Source: Planctomycetota bacterium
GTDB lineage: Bacteria; Planctomycetota; UBA1135
Direction of reading: 5' to 3'
DNA: 32,269 nucleotides
Assembly (NCBI GenBank): GCA_029941685.1
Contig: JAPYTC010000006.1
Coordinates: 1 to 32,269, forward strand
Shown: piece after piece, positions 18,282 through 25,383 of the stretch
Layout: each line of letters starts with the position of its first letter
Position numbering within the stretch: the stretch's first letter is position 1
Made by a program: the position numbers and the translations under genes
Notes under the pieces: model-generated
Databases searched by the model: none
What the model was told of the DNA's origin: nothing
What the model saw: the letters and a program-made list of their open reading frames with translations, nothing else

Positions 18282-19574
18282 ATGATACGCAAGCAACGCA
18301 CGATTAAGAAAACCGTCGGTGCCGAAGGAGTAGCTCTTCATTCTGGCGAAGGGGTTACTCTGCTTCTTGAGCCTGCGATTGCCGGAACCGGTATTGTTTT
18401 TCGGCGTAGTGACCTTGACGATAGTCCCGATATCCCGGCATTAGCAGGACACCTATCTTTGTCTCAGCGGCGTACCGTGTTGCGCGAAGGCATTGCCCAG
18501 GTTGGCATGGTCGAGCATTTGTTGTCAGCCTGTCATGGTCTTGGCGTAGACAATCTGCTGGTGACGGTCTCTGGTCCCGAGCTACCAGGCATGGATGGCT
18601 CCGCGCTTCCTTATGTCGAATTGTTGAAGTCAGGTGTCGTTGTCGAGCAAAAGCAGCAGCGTCGTGTTTTTGAGGTGGTCGACCCACACGTTATTCGTAA
18701 CGAGGGTTGTGAAATAGTTCTGCTGCCACCGTCAGGCGATGGCTTGAAAATAAGCTATATACCCGAATATCTAGAGGGAGTCGATGCTTCGCCTGTAGAC
18801 TTCGATTTGTCGAACGATGACTATGCTTCAGAGATAGCTCCTGCACGTACATTCGTGCGCGCAGAAGAGATCGAGTCTCTGCTTGAGGCAGGCTTCGGCA
18901 AAGGTGCGACTGCCGAGAACACCGTTGTACTAGGTGGCGATACTAGCGTAGAAATGCGTATGCCATGCGAGCCGACGCGACATAAGATTGCTGATTTGAT
19001 GGGCGACTTAGCATTGGCTGGTGTAGACATTCATGGCGATATCATCGCAAGAAAATCTGGCCATGCACTCAACCAATCATTAGCGCAGCACATTCTCGCA
19101 GAATATGAATTGTTCACAGTATCGGAGGATGTCAATGAAGATGGCTACGATATCCAAGATGTTATGCGGTTGTTACCGCACCGTTACCCATTCTTGCTAA
19201 TCGACCGAGTGCTACGTGTTGAAGGATGGCGTCGTGCTGTGGGCATTAAAAATGTCACGATTAACGAGCCGTTTTTTGGGGGGCATTTCCCTGACCAGCC
19301 AATGATGCCAGGTGTCTTGCAACTAGAGGCCCTAGCTCAACTGTCGGGTTTTTTGCTGCAACGCAAGATGGATAACACCGGTAAGCTTGTGGTCTTAGCC
19401 GCAATAGATAAAGTTCGCTTTCGTGGTGGCGTCGTTCCTGGCGACCAACTTTATCTCGAAGTAGAAACTCTTCGCATGAGCCGCAGTCGCGCATCAATCA
19501 AGGCTCACGCAAAGGTGGGTAAGCGCGTGGTCTCAGAGGCTGTTCTTTCATTCGCGATGGTGGCAAGTACATGA
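18282..19574 (+). CDS. lpxC/fabZ: Fused UDP-3-O-acyl-GlcNAc deacetylase (LpxC) / 3-hydroxyacyl-ACP dehydratase (FabZ)
   Basis: LpxC part: TIKKTVGAEGVALHSGEGV, VEHLLSACHGLGVDN, GPELPGMDGSALPYV, RHKIADLMGDLALAG, KSGHALN. FabZ part: LLPHRYPFLLIDRVL, NEPFFGGHFPDQPMMPGVLQLEALAQ. Confidence 0.95.
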   Translation: MIRKQRTIKKTVGAEGVALHSGEGVTLLLEPAIAGTGIVFRRSDLDDSPDIPALAGHLSLSQRRTVLREGIAQVGMVEHLLSACHGLGVDNLLVTVSGPELPGMDGSALPYVELLKSGVVVEQKQQRRVFEVVDPHVIRNEGCEIVLLPPSGDGLKISYIPEYLEGVDASPVDFDLSNDDYASEIAPARTFVRAEEIESLLEAGFGKGATAENTVVLGGDTSVEMRMPCEPTRHKIADLMGDLALAGVDIHGDIIARKSGHALNQSLAQHILAEYELFTVSEDVNEDGYDIQDVMRLLPHRYPFLLIDRVLRVEGWRRAVGIKNVTINEPFFGGHFPDQPMMPGVLQLEALAQLSGFLLQRKMDNTGKLVVLAAIDKVRFRGGVVPGDQLYLEVETLRMSRSRASIKAHAKVGKRVVSEAVLSFAMVAST

Positions 19575-20389
19575 GCAATATCCACGAAACATCCTTCGTA
19601 GCGCCTGGCGCCGAACTCGACACCGACGTCACAGTTGGCCCGTTTTGTTATGTCGGTAGTAACGTACGCATCGCTGCTGGAACTATCCTTGGGCCACACG
19701 TCACTATTCAGGGACGTACATCTATCGGCGAGAATAACCATTTCGTTGGGCAATGCGCCGTGGGTGGTTTGCCGCAAGACCTCAAGTATGCTGGCGAAGA
19801 ATCCGCATTGATTATTGGTGACAGTAACATCGTCCGTGAATTCGTAACTATCAATATCGGCACAGCAGCCGGTTCATGGATTACTTCACTGGGCAATGGA
19901 AATCTAATCATGGCATGTGCTCACGTCGCACATGATTGCGTTCTTGAAGATAATGTGATTTTGGGCAACAATGTATTACTTGCTGGGCACGTCCGTGTTG
20001 AAAGTAATGCGATTGTCTCAGGAGGCGCAGCGGTTAATCACTTTGTTACCATCGGCACACTAGCGATGGTTGGCGGTATGGCGCGTGTGATTCAAGATAT
20101 CCCGCCGTTTATGATTGCCGAAGGTGCGCCAGCGCGTGCTCGTGGCGTCAACGTTGTCGGCCTCAAGCGCCGCGAATACTCGAAAGAAGCCATTGCCGAA
20201 TTGCGTGATGCCTTCCGCCGTTTAATCGCCGATGAGACTCCAACGACAATTGCTATTCAGGCCATGGAGTCCGAAACTAATTTGTTGCCAGACACTCGCC
20301 GTTTAATTGCCTTCTTGCGAGATATGGATCGTGGCTTTCAGGGCCGCTATCGCGAGTCACTGCGCAGAAATCTAGAAGAAGGTTTGTAA
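19571..20389 (+). CDS. lpxA: UDP-N-acetylglucosamine acyltransferase
   Basis: Hexapeptide repeats, IHETSFVAPGAELDTDVTVGPFCYVG, NHFVGQCAVGGLPQDLKY, ANIVSGGAAVNHFVTIG-type region, C-terminal GVNVVGLKRREYSKEAIAELRDAFRRL; 4-nt ATGA overlap with the previous gene. Confidence 0.95.
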   Translation: MSNIHETSFVAPGAELDTDVTVGPFCYVGSNVRIAAGTILGPHVTIQGRTSIGENNHFVGQCAVGGLPQDLKYAGEESALIIGDSNIVREFVTINIGTAAGSWITSLGNGNLIMACAHVAHDCVLEDNVILGNNVLLAGHVRVESNAIVSGGAAVNHFVTIGTLAMVGGMARVIQDIPPFMIAEGAPARARGVNVVGLKRREYSKEAIAELRDAFRRLIADETPTTIAIQAMESETNLLPDTRRLIAFLRDMDRGFQGRYRESLRRNLEEGL

Positions 20390-20390
20390 G

Positions 20391-21374
20391 ATGCTTAAAG
20401 TAGCTGTAATCGGTGTTGGCCACCTCGGACGCCATCATGCGCGTATCCTTTCAGAAATTAACAGTGTCGAATTGGTCGCTGTTGTTGACCCGAATGAGCA
20501 GCAAGGACAAACTATCGCCACCGCGTGTAACACGCAATGGCGAGCCGAATTGGATGGGCTTGAGCATCAATTGGATTTAGCTGTGATCGCCGTGCCTACA
20601 GTATTGCACGAGAAATGTGCGATTCCGCTTCTTGAAGCAAAAGTTGCATGCCTGATTGAAAAGCCAATGGCTTTAGATCCAGAAACATGTCAGCGCATCA
20701 TCGATTGCGCCGAAGCTAACCACACTTTTGTTGCTGTTGGACATGTCGAAAGATTTAATCCTGCGGTCAAGCGCGCAATTGCTTTAGGTATCGAGGCGCG
20801 TTTTATCGAAGCGCACCGCTTGGCACCGTATTCTTTTCGCTCAACTGATGTCGGGGTAGTGCTTGACTTAATGATTCACGACATCGACCTCGCAAACGCC
20901 TGGACGCAATCCAAAGTAGTTGCTGTTGATGCCGTTGGTGGCGCCACTTTTAGTCCTAGCGAAGATATCGCTTCTGCACGTATTCGTTATGAAAATGGAG
21001 CAGTGGCTAATCTGACCGCTTCGCGACTCAGCTTAAAGCCGATGCGTCGTTTCAGAGTGTTTGGTCCAGACTCTTATTTGTCGGTTGACTCACAAGACAA
21101 GTACGCATTGCTCGTGAAAAAGTCCGATAATTTTTCCCCACAATTGATTGCTGAAATTATGCAATCAGACAATCCCCAAGCCGAGTTTGGTAAGCTTCTC
21201 GATATCGAAGAGTTGCATCTCGACGACGACGAACCATTGCGTGCCGAGCTCACCGAGTTCATCGCTGCGGTACAAGGACAGCCTTCTACGGTGGTCACTG
21301 GGCACGAAGGGATGCATGCGGTTACCGTGGCGCATCAGGTGATGAAGGCGCTCGACGAGTGTCAGTGGTCATAA
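20391..21374 (+). CDS. Gfo/Idh/MocA-family oxidoreductase, GnnA-like
   Basis: VAVIGVGHLGRHHARIL Rossmann motif, CLIEKPMALDPE, VGHVERFNPAVKRA, GVVLDLMIHDIDLA; directly after lpxA. Confidence 0.88.
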   Translation: MLKVAVIGVGHLGRHHARILSEINSVELVAVVDPNEQQGQTIATACNTQWRAELDGLEHQLDLAVIAVPTVLHEKCAIPLLEAKVACLIEKPMALDPETCQRIIDCAEANHTFVAVGHVERFNPAVKRAIALGIEARFIEAHRLAPYSFRSTDVGVVLDLMIHDIDLANAWTQSKVVAVDAVGGATFSPSEDIASARIRYENGAVANLTASRLSLKPMRRFRVFGPDSYLSVDSQDKYALLVKKSDNFSPQLIAEIMQSDNPQAEFGKLLDIEELHLDDDEPLRAELTEFIAAVQGQPSTVVTGHEGMHAVTVAHQVMKALDECQWS

Positions 21375-21375
21375 G

Positions 21376-22314
21376 ATGAAACCGTCTGCATCAGCCATTG
21401 AATACTACAAGGTGGTCCCTCAGCAGTTCGTTCTACCTTTGACCTCACAGTCGGTTTTTAAGCGAAGCGGCCCTATGGCGGTCGAGATTGGCTTTGGCGG
21501 GGGGGAGTATTTGGCTTTCATGGCGAAGAAGAATCCAGATTGCAGCTATATTGGCATAGAGCTACCACCTGAGTCTATCGCGCGTGGTAGCAAACTGATG
21601 CAAAATCAATCAATCGAAAACGTGCGATTGATTCACGGCGATGCTCGATATTTGTTACGTGAATTGTTTGGACCGCAATCACTTGATCATGTGTTGATGC
21701 AGTTTCCGATGCCGTGGCCTAAAGATCGTCACGCTAAGCATCGTATTAGCAGCCCGATGCTTGCCGAAACAGTTGCTGATGTGTTAAAGCCTGGCGCAAC
21801 ATTTGAATTGGTCAGTGATCAACAGTGGTATGCCGAAGATTGCCATCGTTTTTTTTGCGAAAACACAGCTTTCACGGTTGCACCATTTGAGACTGCACCG
21901 CACCGTCCATTTTTAACTCGCTACGAGAAGAAATGGCAAGCAGACAACCGCGAAACTTTTCGGGTTGTTGCAACTTTAAACACTCACCAATCAGCACCAA
22001 GGTTTTTCTTAAACAGCGCAATGGACTTTTTAACCATAACAAGCACACCGACAGCCGAGCATCTATCATCATTAGTTAATAAGCGCTTTGCAGAAGGCAA
22101 CATGTCGGCTCAAGTTAAAGAGGTGATGAGCATCGAGCAAGGCTTTGTACTGCGAATGGTTGCCTCCGACGACTCGTTTACACAATTTTTTTACACCCGC
22201 TTGCGCACCCGCAAAGACGGGAATTGTGTTATTTCAATCGATGATTGCCCGTATCCGTATTACACCCCAGCAGTGCGTTTTGCTATTCATCAGCTACAAG
22301 CGCAACTAGTCTAG
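21376..22314 (+). CDS. trmB: tRNA (guanine-N7)-methyltransferase TrmB-like with C-terminal extension
   Basis: MAVEIGFGGGEYLAFMAKKNPDCSYIGIEL SAM-binding motif, FPMPWPKDRHAKHRI (canonical FPDPWPKKRHHKRR); about 115 aa extra at the C-terminus. Confidence 0.85.
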   Translation: MKPSASAIEYYKVVPQQFVLPLTSQSVFKRSGPMAVEIGFGGGEYLAFMAKKNPDCSYIGIELPPESIARGSKLMQNQSIENVRLIHGDARYLLRELFGPQSLDHVLMQFPMPWPKDRHAKHRISSPMLAETVADVLKPGATFELVSDQQWYAEDCHRFFCENTAFTVAPFETAPHRPFLTRYEKKWQADNRETFRVVATLNTHQSAPRFFLNSAMDFLTITSTPTAEHLSSLVNKRFAEGNMSAQVKEVMSIEQGFVLRMVASDDSFTQFFYTRLRTRKDGNCVISIDDCPYPYYTPAVRFAIHQLQAQLV

Positions 22315-23739
22315 TGATTGAATGGTGAGATGGACTTTGTATTGATTCGGGTCGTGTACGTCGGCTCCTTCAAAACAAATATAACTCATGCTGAAATTGG
22401 CGAAATCGAGCAAGGCTGCAGCCGGGCGCCACGGATAATTCAAAGAGGTAGTAATCTGTGTTGAACGATTAGAACTTTGGGTAGACTTGTAAGCACTTGT
22501 CAATTTGAACTTATTAGGGAAGGATCTTGACGTTAATATGAATTGTGTTCTGCCAGATATCGCAACGGCAGGAAGGTCGTCTTCAATACCAAAAGATTCG
22601 TCCCAGGGTAGGGTTTTCATATCGGTGTAGCCACTGCCGTTTTGGTTGAAAATGAATGTACGAAAATGGGCGCGGTGGATGATCGTGTTGGAGTCGTCTT
22701 TTTCGACCCACCCCAGCATAACTTTGTTTGTGTTATCCGATTGTGACGTCGCAACCATCGGTCGTCGCTGGTGTCGAAAATCTCTGTGGCCGCTAAACTC
22801 GATATCGTCGATAAGGGTCAGTGGTGATCCAGAGAAGCGCTGCACTGTGATAGTCCCCTTTGGGTCGCCGACGTAACCATAGTGAGGCTTGATGAGGAAC
22901 TCTTCAAAAGCCACAATTAAGTTATTGCCGTCGTCGATTGTTGCATCGGGCAAAATCATACCGCCGAAGTATGGCTGTGAATTGTTGTTGTCGAATGGGA
23001 TGTCGGTGCTTAGAGTTGCAAGGGTGCCCAAATTCGGGGCAGAAGAGCTAGTGGCCCAATCAATTTTAATGCAGCGCAGATCGTATTCGCGATAAGTGGT
23101 CGAAGGTCTGGTTATGCTGGATTGCTCATGAGCGAAAACAACAAGAGCGGCGTTTTGATCGCTACCAGGGATCGGAGCGATGTCGGGCATGAAACCAGCA
23201 GCTCCGGCTGTTGAGGTCTCGTCAATGATATACCCTTCTCCAACTTGCTTGGTAGCAATGATTGGCTGAGCAAGTAAAACGCCGTAACTATTGCGAGTCG
23301 AGATGCGGCACCCCTCAATGCGCGAAGGGTGGCGATTTGACAACTCGTGGCGTGCCCAAACCACTAAGAACGAATCGTCACTGAGCGCTTCGGCATCTGG
23401 CTTGTTACAACTATCACCACCAAACTGGTATATATCTAGAGTTGGATCACCAAGTAGGTATGTTGGGAATAGTTGCAACCCAGATGCAATCCCTGGGCCC
23501 GCTGGCACCAATATGTTGACTTCTATAGCTTTGGAGTGTGCGCCAACGGAAGTGTGATTGACGACAATTACGTCGCCATATGAGTTGACAGCGATTACGG
23601 CGTGGTCGGCATCGCGGCTGCCCAGGGTTGGTAGTTCTAAGGTGTCTCCGATATAATAGTCTGCCTGAGCGGCTAGCAAATCATTGGAAGTGACATGGAA
23701 TGCTATAAATACTACGCAGTAAAAAAGAGTGCGAAACAT
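22306..23739 (-). CDS. Secreted protein of unknown function, possibly beta-propeller
   Basis: Signal peptide MFRTLFYCVVFIAFHVTSNDLLAAQA; recurring blade-like strands (DDSFLVVWARHE, NAALVVFAHEQ, GNNLIVAFEEF, NKVMLGWVEKD). No family recognised. Confidence 0.6.
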   Translation of the reverse strand: MFRTLFYCVVFIAFHVTSNDLLAAQADYYIGDTLELPTLGSRDADHAVIAVNSYGDVIVVNHTSVGAHSKAIEVNILVPAGPGIASGLQLFPTYLLGDPTLDIYQFGGDSCNKPDAEALSDDSFLVVWARHELSNRHPSRIEGCRISTRNSYGVLLAQPIIATKQVGEGYIIDETSTAGAAGFMPDIAPIPGSDQNAALVVFAHEQSSITRPSTTYREYDLRCIKIDWATSSSAPNLGTLATLSTDIPFDNNNSQPYFGGMILPDATIDDGNNLIVAFEEFLIKPHYGYVGDPKGTITVQRFSGSPLTLIDDIEFSGHRDFRHQRRPMVATSQSDNTNKVMLGWVEKDDSNTIIHRAHFRTFIFNQNGSGYTDMKTLPWDESFGIEDDLPAVAISGRTQFILTSRSFPNKFKLTSAYKSTQSSNRSTQITTSLNYPWRPAAALLDFANFSMSYICFEGADVHDPNQYKVHLTIQSLD

Positions 23740-23742
23740 AAA

Positions 23743-23976
23743 TTAGTTATGGTTAATGCCGAAAAAAATCGAATGAGAAAGGACCGTTCGGCCAACGCTT
23801 GGGGCGTCACCGAATGAGATTACAGATCGTGCGTCGCGGTCTGGTGTTGCGACAGCTGAGGGGAATAGTAGAGTGTCGCCAATGCAATAATCACTCCCCA
23901 TACTAGCATTAGCGCTGTGCAGAGAGAGCAATGTGGAGGCAAACATACATTGCACCATACTATGACAAGCACTCAT
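23743..23976 (-). pseudogene. Short ORF resembling a truncated paralogue of the N-terminus of the neighbouring secreted protein
   Basis: 77 aa with signal-like start and SDYCIGDTLLFPSAVATPDRDARSVISFGDAPSVGRT versus ADYYIGDTLELPTLGSRDADHAVIAVNSYGDVIVVNHTSVGAH in the next gene; stops just before that gene's ATG. Confidence 0.5.
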
Positions 23977-23993
23977 GTCAAAAGCATATCATG

Positions 23994-24011
23994 TCTTTTC
24001 TAGAGAAAAGA
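23994..24011. repeat. Inverted repeat/hairpin TCTTTTC-TAGA-GAAAAGA
   Basis: Perfect 7-bp stem with a 4-nt loop in the 65-nt non-coding gap 23977-24041. Confidence 0.5.
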
Positions 24012-24041
24012 GCAATTATTAAAAAAAAGCTAATAGTGGGT

Positions 24042-25367
24042 TTAATTGAGCTCTTTCAGAGCCTGTTTTAGCCTAGGTAGACAGGTTTGCAGGTCACTTA
24101 GACTGACTGCTCCGATACTAGCGCGGAACCAGCCATCTTCGTCGTCAATGTCGACGCCGAAAGCAGCAAACGGCACTACCGCAAATCCTGCGCGTTGCAG
24201 CAGATACGAGCGGATGTCATCGTTGTTTTCAAGCACAGTGCCCGAAGGTGTTGTCGCACCTGCCAACTTGAACTGAGCAGAAATATAAATCGCACCCTGT
24301 GGTTCGATAGAGTCACAGGCAAGGCCTTCGGATTTCAATTCTTGCAGGCCGTTGTGTAGGTAATCGAGACGTTGACGTACGCGACCAATCATGTCGGTAC
24401 GCCATTCGTCGATCGCGGGCAAGTTGCGTAGCCAGCGAGCAGTAGCGACCTGCACGGGTAGCGGCGCCCAAGCGCCGATGTGAGTGCCAAGTGCAACTAG
24501 CTTTTTAGTTATTGCAGGTGGTGCAACAAACCAACCACAGCGTAATCCGGTAGCGGCAAAACTTTTAGAGATTCCGTCGCAATGAATGACATATGGTGCG
24601 CACTCAGGGACTAATTGCACTGGAGAAAAATGACGATGATTATCGAAAGTTAACAGTGAGTAGATTTGGTCAAAGAGCAAGTAAAGTGGCTTTTCACCTG
24701 CAACTTCACGCCGCGCATTTTCTTCAACGAGAAATTCGCCAAATTCGCGCAAATCTTTTTCGGGCATAACACCACCGGATGGATTTTGCGGAGAGTTTAG
24801 AACAATCATCCGTGCGTCACGGGCGTGGGGTTTCAATAAAGCAACAGTCGGCTGAAATGAATCTTCGCGGCGAGTTTGAATGCCACGCACTTTTACCTGA
24901 CAGGCATCGCCGTAGTTATGGTTGTTCCAGGATGGGACCGGGAACAGTACAAGTTCGCCTGGGTCGACTAACAGCTGGTATGCTGCATATAACGAAGGGC
25001 GTCCGCCAGAAACAATAGCCACGCCGTCGATGGGGTAATCGAGGTTGTGGTTGCGCATAAAATATTCTTTTACGGCAGCTCGCAAATCGGAGGTACCAGC
25101 ACTTGGCGGGTAGTTGGTATGCCCACTATTTATCGCGTCATTTAAGTAGTCGCGGAAAATTGCTGGAATCGGAAATTGCTTCGGCGAGAAGTCGCCAACA
25201 GTTAGATTTGTCACTTCTTCGCCACGCTCAATCATGTTGCGAATTTCTTGGGCAATGCGCAAAATAGAGGACCCCGACATTGAACTAGCCATATGGCTTA
25301 AACCGCGCTTGGCTGCGTCGGCTCCAGTGTCAGAAGGGATGCGAATTAGGTTCTGTGCTTGTTCCAC
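24042..25367 (-). CDS. Pyridoxal-phosphate-dependent aminotransferase, class I/II
   Basis: NYPPSAGTSDLRAAVKEYF, IVLNSPQNPSGGVMP, YLLFDQIYSLLTF, IHCDGISKSFAATGLRCGWFVAP (PLP-lysine SKSFAATGLRCG), FRASIGA. Confidence 0.92.
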   Translation of the reverse strand: MEQAQNLIRIPSDTGADAAKRGLSHMASSMSGSSILRIAQEIRNMIERGEEVTNLTVGDFSPKQFPIPAIFRDYLNDAINSGHTNYPPSAGTSDLRAAVKEYFMRNHNLDYPIDGVAIVSGGRPSLYAAYQLLVDPGELVLFPVPSWNNHNYGDACQVKVRGIQTRREDSFQPTVALLKPHARDARMIVLNSPQNPSGGVMPEKDLREFGEFLVEENARREVAGEKPLYLLFDQIYSLLTFDNHRHFSPVQLVPECAPYVIHCDGISKSFAATGLRCGWFVAPPAITKKLVALGTHIGAWAPLPVQVATARWLRNLPAIDEWRTDMIGRVRQRLDYLHNGLQELKSEGLACDSIEPQGAIYISAQFKLAGATTPSGTVLENNDDIRSYLLQRAGFAVVPFAAFGVDIDDEDGWFRASIGAVSLSDLQTCLPRLKQALKELN

Positions 25368-25383
25368 GGTCAGATATCCTAGC

